A stretch of DNA of 36,625 nt from Clostridia bacterium (GTDB lineage: Bacteria; Bacillota_A; Clostridia; Christensenellales; Aristaeellaceae), in NCBI GenBank assembly GCA_017525805.1, contig JAFXSH010000048.1, positions 1 through 36,625 of the forward strand. The letters run 5' to 3'. The position numbers were made by a program, and so were the translations under genes. How positions within the stretch are numbered: position 1 is the stretch's first letter; each line of letters opens with the position of its first letter. Positions 16,099 through 24,522 of the stretch are shown one piece after another. Below the pieces are notes generated by a model that did no database searches, had not been told where the DNA came from, and saw nothing but the letters and a program-made list of their open reading frames with translations.

Positions 16099-17088
16099 TT
16101 GGACATATGGAAGAATTATGACAGCGAAATACCGGAGATCATAAGCCAGTTGTCTGACGTTCCGGAGATAATCCGCCTGCAGCATGTGGGGATGAATTGC
16201 GGATGTGAATATACATCTTTTCCGGTGTTCAGAGCAATGAAAGAACGGTATACCAGGTATGATCACAGCATGGGAACAGCTATGATTGTCTGGCGTTTTA
16301 CACACTCTGCCGCGCAGACGCTGGCGGCAGCATTCCATGATATAGCGACTCCCTGCTTTGCGCATGTCGTCGATTTCATGGCCGGTGATCATATGAAACA
16401 GGAAACTACGGAAAGCAGGACGCTCGAGATGATTGCGGGCTCTGCTGAAATCCGGAGAGTGCTGGAAGACATGAGTGTGGACGATATAGCGGATTATCAC
16501 AGGTATCCTGTGGCTGATAACGATTCACCAAGGCTTTCCGGGGACCGCCTGGAGTACACACTTGGAAACCTGGTAAACTATGGACGACTGAGTGAAAAAC
16601 AGGCCAGGGCGTATCTTGATGACCTGAAGGTCTGTATCAATGGAGAGAGTGTACCCGAACTGGCTTTTCAACATGCGGATACAGCTGTTGATTTTGCTTA
16701 CGGTGCTTTGGAAATGGGAAAGATATATGTTTCCGAAGAAGACCGGTTTGCAATGGAAATGCTGGCGATAATCCTGAAGGATGCTGTTAATACAGGGATC
16801 ATCAGCATGGATGACTTGTGGACTACGGAAGAACAGGTGATTGAAAAGCTGAAGCGGAATCATCATTTTCTTAACCGCTGGAATCACTTTTGTGGATATT
16901 ATCAGATCAACCGGGGAACAGGAACAGTTATTCACGCAAAGAAGCGGTATATTGATCCGCTTGTCGAGAATGCCGGACGAGTAACTGAAATCTGCGGCGA
17001 ATTCAAAACGGCGGTGGATGAATTCCTGAATGAATCCCAAGAAGTGCCATTAAGCGGACTGTCGTATGAATACATTGCAGGGGAATGA
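16099..17088 (+). CDS. HD-domain phosphohydrolase (dNTPase-like)
   Basis: This 329-residue protein has an N-terminal HD domain: RYDHSMGTAMIVWRF (His56), then AAAFHDIATPCFAHVVDFM (His80-Asp81). The HD-x-x-x-x-x-F-x-H-V-x-D arrangement resembles SAMHD1/dGTPase-like phosphohydrolases, which use a metal to cleave dNTPs or other phosphate esters. The last metal Asp is probably in the QHADTAVDFAYG region (about 195-205). The C-terminal third is helical. The start is TTG 16099; the nearby ATG 16107 is out of frame. The gene is AT-rich (23 G+C of 60 on the line from 16681) against the tail genes, supporting later acquisition. Pairing with DUF402 suggests a two-enzyme nucleotide-hydrolysing module. 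Confidence 0.8.
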   Translation: MDIWKNYDSEIPEIISQLSDVPEIIRLQHVGMNCGCEYTSFPVFRAMKERYTRYDHSMGTAMIVWRFTHSAAQTLAAAFHDIATPCFAHVVDFMAGDHMKQETTESRTLEMIAGSAEIRRVLEDMSVDDIADYHRYPVADNDSPRLSGDRLEYTLGNLVNYGRLSEKQARAYLDDLKVCINGESVPELAFQHADTAVDFAYGALEMGKIYVSEEDRFAMEMLAIILKDAVNTGIISMDDLWTTEEQVIEKLKRNHHFLNRWNHFCGYYQINRGTGTVIHAKKRYIDPLVENAGRVTEICGEFKTAVDEFLNESQEVPLSGLSYEYIAGE

Positions 17089-17226
17089 GTAATAAAAGGG
17101 CAGGGTAGAATTTTTTTACTTGATTACTAAAGGTTAATCAGGCGAAGCAACCGATAACTGTCAATTTCGGCGAATTATCGACCATTAGCTGTTGTGACAA
17201 TCCTATCTTCCAAGGAAAACCATTTG

Positions 17227-17250
17227 CGTCGTCCACATGGGCGGCGTTTT
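17227..17250 (+). terminator. Terminator-like hairpin upstream of the tail-tip gene
   Basis: CGTCGTCC (17227-17234) pairs with GGGCGGCG (17239-17246), including two G-U pairs, around loop ACAT, and is followed by TTTTCATTTT. It closes the DUF402-HD cassette or belongs to the original late operon. Bases 17089-17226 hold no gene; a poly-T run at 17111-17117 is present. Confidence 0.62.
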
Positions 17251-17278
17251 CATTTTGCCCTCTAGGAGGTGAGGCCCA

Positions 17279-20170
17279 TTGATCTGCGTTTATCCGGCTG
17301 ACTGCGCGGACTTTTCTACCAACGGCAATGGGGTACTCACTCCTCTGACCGCCCAGGTGACGGAAACGCTGAACGGAGAATATGAGCTGCAGCTGACGCA
17401 TCCCATTGACGCGCATGGAAAGTGGCGGCGGCTGGTGGAGGGATGCATCCTCCGCGCTCCCGTTCCCGCTGCCATGACGCCCCGCGTCAGCTTCACAGCG
17501 CCTGGGGACGATAACCACACCGAGGTCTGGCGGGTACACACAGACTTCTCCGGGGCTGAAACCAGAGGCGGGACACTGAACCTGCGGAACGGCCCCGGCA
17601 GGGAGTACAAGATTCTTGCTGCTTACAAGAACACCTCTCTGGTTCAGGTCATCGCAAAAACAAATGCTTCCTGGTATGAAGTCACCGCCCCGGACGGGAA
17701 GCACGGGTATATGTCCACCACCTATCTGGTGTTTGATCACCAGGAAGGTTCCGCGTCGGAGGCTGTTTCTTCCGTCGTGGAAGAACGCCAGCTGCGTGAT
17801 CAGCCCTTCCGCATTTACCGGGTAGTGCCGGAACTGGACAAGGTATCGGTATATGCCCGCCATGTTTTCTATGATCTCATGGACAACATGATCCAGTCCT
17901 ACAAGCCCTCGTCCTCCACGGCGGGGGCTTCCGTCGTTCAGGGGATCAGCAGTCATTGCCTTTCCGAACACGGCTTCACCTTTTATTCCGATCTCTCCAG
18001 TACAGCAGAAGATGTGGCCTTTGAAAATGTGAATCCCGCGGACGCCATCATGGGCGACGAAGGGTTCATCGCCAACTACGGTGGGGAGCTTCAGAGGGAC
18101 TGGTTCGATGTGTTTCTGGTAGAGCGTGTGGGCAAGGATACCAACGTGCAGATCCGCCAAGGCAAGAACCTGCTGGGAATCAGCTACGATGTGGATGTTT
18201 CGGATGTGGTGACCCGAATCATGCCCACTGGTCAGGACAAGGACGGCGAGGTGCTGTACCTGCCTGAACTGTTTCTCGACAGTGAAAACATCCAAGCCTA
18301 TCCCCATCCCAAGTGGATACACTTGCCGGTTTCGGACGCGAAGGAGTCTGAGGATCAGGACGAGCCGAAAACCAAAGAACAGTGTTATATCGAAATGCGG
18401 GAAGCGGCCCAGGCGCAGTTTGACGCAGGCTGCGATCTTCCGACTGTTACCCTGACTGTCAGTTTTATCAACTGCCCGGATACGGAAGAATACAAGCCCT
18501 ACGGGTTTTTGCAGACCATTTATCTGGGGGACGCTGTTCGTGTGCAGGCTCCCCGGATCGGGGTCATGGTGTCCATGCGGATGACCCAGTACACATACGA
18601 CTGCCTGCTGAAAAAGTACACCTCTATGACTCTGGGGACTGTGGCCGATACGGTGGAGAGCAATGTGATCTCCGCCCGGCAGCTTCCTTCCGGGATCATC
18701 ACCGGCAGCAAGCTGGCTATCAATTCCGTGGGAACAGGGCAGCTGCAAAGCGGCTCCGTCAGTTCCGCGCAGATTCAGATGGCGGCGATTGAAACGGCGC
18801 ATATCCAGGATGCGGCGATCACCCGCGCCAAGGTGGGAGAAGCGGCCATCGGTGAAGCGCAGATCGCGGACGCTGCCATCGGCACGGCAAAGATTCAGGA
18901 CGCGGCAGTGGGTAGGGCCAAGATCGCGGACGGCGCTATCGGCACAGCGCAGATCGGGGATGCCGCTATCATCCGCGCCAAGATCGGTGACGCTGCCATC
19001 GGAACCGCTCAGATCGAGGACGGCGTCATTACCACCGCGAAGATCGGTACCGGCGAAATCCAGGAAGCCAATATCCATGACGCAGCCATCACCAGCGCGA
19101 AGATCGGCGCGGGCGAGATCAAACGGGCGAACATTGAGGACGGCGCAATCGGTACTGCCAAGATCGAGGACGCCGCTATCACCAACGCGAAGATCGGCGG
19201 CGCGGCGGTCGGAACGGCGAATATCCAAGACGCCTCCATTGTCGCTGCCAAAATCCTGGATGGGGAAATCGTGACCGCAAAAATCGCTGATCTGGCTGTA
19301 ACCGGCGCGAAGATCGCAGACCTCGCCGTGACCACCGCGAAAATTGCGCAGGCAGCGATCACCAACGCCCAGATCGCCAATGCCGCTGTAGACACAGCGC
19401 AGATCGCCCTGGGTGCGATCACTGCCGCCCTAATAGCCAACGGCGCAGTCGGGACGGCCCAGATCGCGGATGCCAGCATCACGGACGCCAAGGTTGTCTC
19501 CCTGAACGCGGATGTGATTACATCAGGCACCTTGGCAACTGAACGGTTGATTATCCGGGGTGACGACGGCCTGATCTATGAAATCAACGCCCAGGCTTCC
19601 GGCCTTTCCGTTCAGGAATTGCAGCAGGAAAAGTACAGGCAGCAGCTGAGCGGCACGGTGCTGGTGGCCCGGTCGGTGACAGCGGAACAGATTGCCGCCG
19701 CGACGATCACAGCGAATGAGATTCTGTCCGGAACCATCACAGGCGACAAGATCGCCGCCGTGACGATTGAAGGTTCCAATATCAAGGCCGGGGCCATCAC
19801 CACCAGCCATGTGTCCTCTGATTTTGGGCAGACCCTTGATCTATCCAGCAATACTGGCATCAACCAACGGGTGGAGCGGGTGTATTCGGATATGGATGAC
19901 CTGGTGGGCTTCCGCATCGAGATCATCTCCACGTCGGATATTCTCTCCGAGGATATTCAGCAAACCACCCTGTCAGCACGGGTGTGGCATGGCAGCCAAA
20001 ATGTGACAGACACCCTTCCTGCTGCCCGTTTTCAATGGAAAAGGAAGTCGGCGGATACAACAGCGGACGCTTTGTGGAATGCCGCGCATACCGGGATGAA
20101 GAGCATCCTGCTGACCACCAGGGATGTGCTGTACAGCGCGACCTATGACTGTGAGCTGTTGAAGGAATAG
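17279..20170 (+). CDS. Tail-tip (Tal / prophage tail) protein with SH3b insert and decapeptide repeats
   Basis: This 963-residue protein forms the tail tip and probably attacks or threads through the cell wall. Residues 1-95 and 150-470 match the prophage-tail (gp27/Tal-like) family, e.g. [20 protein letters not shown] and [16 protein letters not shown] [23 protein letters not shown]. Residues about 96-151 are an inserted SH3b cell-wall-binding domain ([13 protein letters not shown]... [13 protein letters not shown]). Residues 491-740 are 25 decapeptide repeats, then a helix-rich linker and a C-terminal beta domain. The start is TTG 17279 with a strong AGGAGGTGAG at 17265-17274. The gene resumes the high-GC late operon after the AT-rich cassette. 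Confidence 0.9.
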   Translation: MICVYPADCADFSTNGNGVLTPLTAQVTETLNGEYELQLTHPIDAHGKWRRLVEGCILRAPVPAAMTPRVSFTAPGDDNHTEVWRVHTDFSGAETRGGTLNLRNGPGREYKILAAYKNTSLVQVIAKTNASWYEVTAPDGKHGYMSTTYLVFDHQEGSASEAVSSVVEERQLRDQPFRIYRVVPELDKVSVYARHVFYDLMDNMIQSYKPSSSTAGASVVQGISSHCLSEHGFTFYSDLSSTAEDVAFENVNPADAIMGDEGFIANYGGELQRDWFDVFLVERVGKDTNVQIRQGKNLLGISYDVDVSDVVTRIMPTGQDKDGEVLYLPELFLDSENIQAYPHPKWIHLPVSDAKESEDQDEPKTKEQCYIEMREAAQAQFDAGCDLPTVTLTVSFINCPDTEEYKPYGFLQTIYLGDAVRVQAPRIGVMVSMRMTQYTYDCLLKKYTSMTLGTVADTVESNVISARQLPSGIITGSKLAINSVGTGQLQSGSVSSAQIQMAAIETAHIQDAAITRAKVGEAAIGEAQIADAAIGTAKIQDAAVGRAKIADGAIGTAQIGDAAIIRAKIGDAAIGTAQIEDGVITTAKIGTGEIQEANIHDAAITSAKIGAGEIKRANIEDGAIGTAKIEDAAITNAKIGGAAVGTANIQDASIVAAKILDGEIVTAKIADLAVTGAKIADLAVTTAKIAQAAITNAQIANAAVDTAQIALGAITAALIANGAVGTAQIADASITDAKVVSLNADVITSGTLATERLIIRGDDGLIYEINAQASGLSVQELQQEKYRQQLSGTVLVARSVTAEQIAAATITANEILSGTITGDKIAAVTIEGSNIKAGAITTSHVSSDFGQTLDLSSNTGINQRVERVYSDMDDLVGFRIEIISTSDILSEDIQQTTLSARVWHGSQNVTDTLPAARFQWKRKSADTTADALWNAAHTGMKSILLTTRDVLYSATYDCELLKE
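18749..19498 (+). repeat. 25 tandem 30-base (10-residue) repeats in the tail-tip gene
   Basis: The consensus unit is D-A-A-I-x-T-A-K-I-x, e.g. [30 protein letters not shown]. Every unit keeps small/hydrophobic residues at fixed positions, which suggests a coiled beta-solenoid or shaft. At DNA level the 30-base units are close (GCGAAGATCGG and GCGCAGATCG recur), so copy number could change by slippage or recombination. The perfect multiple-of-three period keeps the frame. Confidence 0.92.
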
Positions 20171-20220
20171 TATGCTTTCCGTGCCACCACGCAGGTATGA
20201 AAAAGTCGTTATATTTCAAA

Positions 20221-20249
20221 TTGATATCTCCTTGTGGGGGGCTTATAAT
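20221..20249 (+). promoter_or_regulatory. Near-consensus sigma-A promoter
   Basis: TTGATA (20221-20226) and TATAAT (20244-20249) with exactly 17 bases between. It reads into the MerR-like gene. This is the best promoter match in the window and lies inside a late tail operon. Confidence 0.85.
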
Positions 20250-20278
20250 AAAACCGAAAAAACAAGGAGGTTCACATT

Positions 20279-20716
20279 ATGAAAGAAGCTTTTTCAATCA
20301 ATGATCTTGCAATGATCACTGGCTTATCAACACGAACAATCAGAACTTACATTACAACGGGTTTTCTGTCAGGAGAGAAGATCGACGGGGCATGGGTGTT
20401 TACTCACGAACAGGTTCTGGCATTTATCGAAAACAAAGCAGTGCAGCCGTCGATAAAAGCAAAGAAGAATGCAATCGTCTTTGATTTCCTGGGCACAAAG
20501 CCTTACAACAACGACAAGATGTGCACGATTCTCGATTTGGCTGCCAAAGAGGCATTGACCGCATCCGTTTTCTTCTGTGAGAAAATATCAGAATGCAGCC
20601 CGGAAGCTGAATTGCGCTTTGCTTCTGATCCTGTTGGAACAGGCGTGCGATTGATTCTCAGCGGCAGTCCGAAGGATGTCATGAATCTTATGAACCAGTA
20701 TTACGATAAGCAATAA
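20279..20716 (+). CDS. MerR-like HTH regulator
   Basis: The 145-residue protein begins with a MerR-type winged helix: FSINDLAMITGLSTRTIRTYITTGFLSGEKIDGAWVFTHEQVLAFIENK (residues 5-53), like the SinR-free DNA-binding module of MerR or excisionase-type proteins. Residues 60-145 form a separate alpha/beta domain (NAIVFDFLGTKPYNNDKMCTILDLA and GVRLILSGSPKDVMNLMNQYY) that I do not recognise; it may sense a ligand. It has its own strong promoter, an AAGGAGG site at 20264-20270 and its own terminator, and intermediate GC (27 of 60 on one line). It is an independent unit inserted between tail-tip and fibre genes, probably expressed in the lysogen. Its target is unknown. Confidence 0.82.
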   Translation: MKEAFSINDLAMITGLSTRTIRTYITTGFLSGEKIDGAWVFTHEQVLAFIENKAVQPSIKAKKNAIVFDFLGTKPYNNDKMCTILDLAAKEALTASVFFCEKISECSPEAELRFASDPVGTGVRLILSGSPKDVMNLMNQYYDKQ

Positions 20717-20766
20717 TTCTGGACAACAACTGAAAGCGAGAAGAACACAGCCTGTTGATATAAGGG

Positions 20767-20795
20767 AAGCGTCTCTGCGGAGGCGCTTTTCTTTT
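20767..20795 (+). terminator. Terminator of the MerR-like gene
   Basis: AAGCGTCTC (20767-20775) pairs with GAGGCGCTT (20780-20788), with one G-U pair and loop TGCG, followed by TTCTTTT. It closes the MerR-like unit and lies upstream of the fibre gene's strong ribosome binding site. Confidence 0.78.
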
Positions 20796-20822
20796 ACATA
20801 TTTTTGGAGGAGGGAGATACAC

Positions 20823-22634
20823 GTGCCTATTATTGCCACAGGATCGAAAACGATCATTGACCTTTCCGACGGGAAAAGCCTGTCCTGTTATCTGGGGGCG
20901 AACCAGCCCCGGACACAGATCAACGATGTGAACGCGAACAGCTATAGCCCGGACTGGACGACCACAGCGGGAAAGCTGGTGATCACACCCGTCATCTATG
21001 CCAACCAGACTGCCATCGCCTTGAACGCTTCTGGGCTGACAATCACATGGAAAAGAAAAGAAGGCTCCGGCTCCGAGGCAAGCCTGGCGACAGGCGAAAC
21101 CGTCAGCGGCAACATCCTGACTGTCAATCAGAACAAGCTGTCGTCCATTACCAGCGGGCTTCTTACGTACATCGCCTATGTTGCTTACGTCGATCCTGAC
21201 ACGGGATTAACTATTAATGCCACGGCAGATGTTTCCTTCGCACTGATCAAAACCGGCCAGAACGCTAAATCCGCCTGGATCAGCGGTGAGCAGGTCTTCA
21301 AGTATGACAACGAGGGCACGGCCGCTCCCACGCAGATCACCCTGACCGCGAATCTCCAGAATGTCACGATGGGAAAGTGGCAGTACAAGAACAGTTCCGG
21401 CAATTGGACGGATTATCCCACGACCGCCGATAACGCCAGTATCACAGGGACATCGCTCGTTGTGAAACCCACTCACGCCATCTGGGTCGGAGAAACAGCC
21501 ATCCTTCGGATCACCACCAGCGACAACTCCATCGGGGACACCACGTCTATCTACAAGGTAACAGACGGCGCGACAGGCGGACAGGGCAATCCTGGCCAGA
21601 ATGCTTCCATCGTCTTTTTATCGAACGAAAACATGACGTTCGCCGGTACCAAGGATGGCAAGGTTGCCGCTACCACAAAAACCTGCAATGTGGTGGCCTA
21701 TACCGGTACTACGAAGGTAACGCCCACCGTAGGCACCCCCACCGGCCAGCCGTCTGGCATGACCGTTACCGTAGGGAGCGCTTCAAATAATGAAATCCCT
21801 CTTACCATCACCATTGCAGCCAACTCCACCCTGGGCGGTTCCGGCCAGCTGAACGGTGTGGTCAACGTGCCCATTACGTCCCCCGTCAGCACCACGCTGC
21901 AGATTCAGTGGAGCAAAGTCAATACCGGCGCTTCCGGCACCACGCCGGTCGTGTTCTCCCTGTACGCCCCGCAGGGAACGGTGTTCAACAACGGGGAAGG
22001 AAGCCTGACGATCCAGACAGCGGCTTATTCCGGCACCACCGCCATCACCAGCGGCGCGACCTATGCCTGGGCCAAATATACCAACGGTTCCTGGACAACC
22101 ATTTCCGGGCAGACCGGCGCTTCACTCACAGTCAACGGTTCCGATGTTACTGGCATGGCGTCCTATAAGTGTACGATGACGTACTCCAGCAAAACCTACA
22201 CGGACGTCATTACCCTCATTGACAAGACGGATAATTACCAGGCGGACATCGACAGCACGGCGGGCGACATTTTCAAAAATACCGTGGGTACGACTTGCCT
22301 GATCTGCCGCCTGTGGCAGAACGGAGCAGAGGTTGATCCCCTGAAAAGCACCACCTTCTCCGCTTCTGATCCTTCTTCGCCCGCAACCGGAGATTTTTAC
22401 TACAAGATCGATACGACCACCGCTACCACCAAGCTCATGCGGTACAGCGGTTCCGCCTGGGTGGATGTGACCAGCAACGCTACTTACAAGCACACCAAAA
22501 CCTATACCTGGTACCGCCGGGATAAGGACGGTGATCCCATGGACAGCGGCGCGGCCTTTGCCAGCGGTAAAGTCATCTATGTGGACGGGGACGATGTGGA
22601 TGTGAAAACGGTGTTTGTGTGTGAGGTAGAGTAA
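20823..22634 (+). CDS. Tail fibre / baseplate protein with Ig-like domains
   Basis: This 603-residue, Thr/Ser/Gly-rich beta protein looks like a set of Ig-like or fibronectin-like domains: segments such as ITWKRKEGSGSEASLATGETVSG, a central DGATGGQGNPGQNAS collagen-like break (residues about 250-265), and TYAWAKYTNGSWTTISGQTGASLTVNGSDVTGMASYKC, a classical Ig-like ending. It probably forms part of the tail tip or host-binding fibre. The start is GTG 20823 after GGAGGAGGGA. It follows the MerR-like insert and precedes another fibre gene. Specific receptor is unknown. Confidence 0.75.
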   Translation: MPIIATGSKTIIDLSDGKSLSCYLGANQPRTQINDVNANSYSPDWTTTAGKLVITPVIYANQTAIALNASGLTITWKRKEGSGSEASLATGETVSGNILTVNQNKLSSITSGLLTYIAYVAYVDPDTGLTINATADVSFALIKTGQNAKSAWISGEQVFKYDNEGTAAPTQITLTANLQNVTMGKWQYKNSSGNWTDYPTTADNASITGTSLVVKPTHAIWVGETAILRITTSDNSIGDTTSIYKVTDGATGGQGNPGQNASIVFLSNENMTFAGTKDGKVAATTKTCNVVAYTGTTKVTPTVGTPTGQPSGMTVTVGSASNNEIPLTITIAANSTLGGSGQLNGVVNVPITSPVSTTLQIQWSKVNTGASGTTPVVFSLYAPQGTVFNNGEGSLTIQTAAYSGTTAITSGATYAWAKYTNGSWTTISGQTGASLTVNGSDVTGMASYKCTMTYSSKTYTDVITLIDKTDNYQADIDSTAGDIFKNTVGTTCLICRLWQNGAEVDPLKSTTFSASDPSSPATGDFYYKIDTTTATTKLMRYSGSAWVDVTSNATYKHTKTYTWYRRDKDGDPMDSGAAFASGKVIYVDGDDVDVKTVFVCEVE

Positions 22635-22653
22635 ATGCGCTCCGCCTCTTTTT
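22623..22653 (+). terminator. Weak hairpin with U-tract at the end of the fibre gene
   Basis: GAGG..GAG (22623-22631) pairs with CTC..CCTC (22640-22648) across a two-base internal loop, followed by TTTTT. It overlaps the stop codon region; weak compared with others. Confidence 0.35.
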
Positions 22654-22675
22654 CTGATTGAGGGAGGTGATGTTT

Positions 22676-24457
22676 ATGATCGCGCAGGCGCAGTACACCA
22701 TTGCCGATCTTTCGGACGCGACCGCAGAGGTCGTTGTAGGCACACAAGCCGCTTCCACCAACGCCTGGACGGGGAACGCAACCTTCTCTGAACTGCGGGA
22801 CGGGCAGTCTATCCTGTACTGGCTGCCGTTCGCGGGCACTTCGTCCAACGCTACGCTGAATCTCACGTTGTCGAACGGGCAGACCACTGGCGCTGTTCCC
22901 GTTTACATCAACGGAACAACCCGGTGCACAACCCATGTGGCCGTTGGAAACATTACCCTGATGACCTACCGGGCCAACACGCCTATTGCGGGCAGCGGCA
23001 GCTATACCGGCTGGTGGATCAACCGGAACCAGGACACAACCACCAACTACTACGACAGGATCAACTATAAGGCTTCCGTTACCGCCGTCGGCGCGATTGC
23101 GGCCGGGAAGCTGGGGGTGTTCAACAGCGCCGGAAAGCTCATGCTGCTCTCCACGACAGCCTTCGATGTGACCAAGCCGATCCTGTATGTGGGCACAGCT
23201 TACAAAACCTCCGCCCTGACCCAGACGAACAACTATATCTCCTGGGGCACGGCCTTCTCCCTGGCAAGCACAGTATCCGGCTTTTCCGGGACTGCCGGAG
23301 CGACGGTGTACATTAAAGGAACGCTGAACGGCTCTATGTTCACGCCCGCCACTGGGGTGCTGACTACAACGGTTCCCACGACAGAGGACGGATATACCTA
23401 TATCCTGCTGGGCTTGATGAGCACAACCGTCAATGCCGTGCTGGCACCGGAGCATCCCATGTTCCGGTACTACAACGGCGGCTTCAAGGCCATTTCCCAG
23501 ATCGCCTATGAAGCGTATGTAGCAGCGGAAGAAGCGCAGGAGGACATAGATAACCTGGAGGTCGGCGGCAGGAATTACATTCTCCAATCCAGCGCGCAAG
23601 CCGAATCAAACGGGTACCTGATCTGGACGTATGAGGTTTCTACACCTTTGGAAGCGGGGGAAGAATATACTGTCTCCATGTGCGTTTCGCCTGCTTCCGA
23701 TGTGTCGGCTTTCGGTGTGTGGCTGTCCACAGGGTACGCGAAACAATGCGAATTGCCTGTGTCCGGCGAGGAAAGGCAGATCGTCTCGCAAACCTTCACC
23801 GCTTTCTATTACGCGAACAAAACGCCGGAGGATGACGCCTATCATGCCTGTGTCCGGGTATACCGTATGCCGCAGCCCGCTTCCGGCACGACTGTCGGTG
23901 TTTCCAAGATTCACTGGATCAAGGTGGAAAAAGGCAACAGGGCCTCCGACTATACCGCCGCCCCGGAAGACAGCGAGACATCCCTGGAGCTAAAGCTCGC
24001 TTCTGTTCGCGCTCAGATCAGCACAGAAGCGGATAGCATCCGGTCGGAAGTGCAATCCACCTATGCTCTGGCCAGTGATATGTCCCAGGTGCGCTCCCAG
24101 GTCGGCACCCTTTCCGAGCAAACAGCAACGAATTACACCTGGGCCGTGACGCGGATCAACCAGCTGCAGCAGGATATGGCCACCGGCCTGGAAGCTACGG
24201 AAGAACAGCTGGACGTCATCCGTAATTACATGACTTTCGGGGAGAACGGCCTCATCATCGGCAAAAGCGGGAATCCTTTCACGTTCCGCGTCGTGAACGA
24301 CAGGCTGTCTTTTTATATGAATGATAGCGAAGTTGCTTATTTGTCCAATAACAAATTGTACGTTACCCAGGCCGAAATCCTGACGAAGCTGATCATCGGG
24401 CGTTTTGGTTTCGAGCCCCAGGAAAACGGGAACCTGTCCCTGGTCTATAACGGATAA
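22676..24457 (+). CDS. Tail fibre protein with carbohydrate-binding-like domain
   Basis: This 593-residue protein belongs with the clostridial phage tail fibre / minor structural proteins. The N-terminal half (AQAQYTIADLSDATAEV... ) is a beta-rich attachment region. About residues 298-430 form a CBM-like jelly roll with the recognisable GGRNYILQSS opening and WIKVEKGNRASDYTAAPED ending. A helical stalk (LKLASVRAQISTEADSIRSEVQST) follows, and the end is the conserved MTFGENGLIIGKSGNPFTFRV... KLIIGRFGFEPQENGNLSL cap. GGAGG at 22663-22667 favours ATG 22676 over ATG 22670. Likely role: host surface sugar recognition. Confidence 0.83.
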   Translation: MIAQAQYTIADLSDATAEVVVGTQAASTNAWTGNATFSELRDGQSILYWLPFAGTSSNATLNLTLSNGQTTGAVPVYINGTTRCTTHVAVGNITLMTYRANTPIAGSGSYTGWWINRNQDTTTNYYDRINYKASVTAVGAIAAGKLGVFNSAGKLMLLSTTAFDVTKPILYVGTAYKTSALTQTNNYISWGTAFSLASTVSGFSGTAGATVYIKGTLNGSMFTPATGVLTTTVPTTEDGYTYILLGLMSTTVNAVLAPEHPMFRYYNGGFKAISQIAYEAYVAAEEAQEDIDNLEVGGRNYILQSSAQAESNGYLIWTYEVSTPLEAGEEYTVSMCVSPASDVSAFGVWLSTGYAKQCELPVSGEERQIVSQTFTAFYYANKTPEDDAYHACVRVYRMPQPASGTTVGVSKIHWIKVEKGNRASDYTAAPEDSETSLELKLASVRAQISTEADSIRSEVQSTYALASDMSQVRSQVGTLSEQTATNYTWAVTRINQLQQDMATGLEATEEQLDVIRNYMTFGENGLIIGKSGNPFTFRVVNDRLSFYMNDSEVAYLSNNKLYVTQAEILTKLIIGRFGFEPQENGNLSLVYNG

Positions 24458-24522
24458 ATATGCCCCCGCCTGTGGCTGGCTGCCACGAACATGGGGTAAA
24501 AATATAGTAACAGGAGAGCAGC

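Noticed and set aside
17138..19228. Very long minus-strand open frame (696 codons) opposite the tail-tip gene
   Set aside because: It is created by the regular GC-rich 30-base repeats on the plus strand; the plus-strand protein has clear tail-tip and SH3b features and a good ribosome binding site, while the minus frame has none.
18749..19498. Possible CRISPR array from 30-base periodicity
   Set aside because: The repeats are contiguous, in frame, and encode a decapeptide solenoid within the tail-tip protein.
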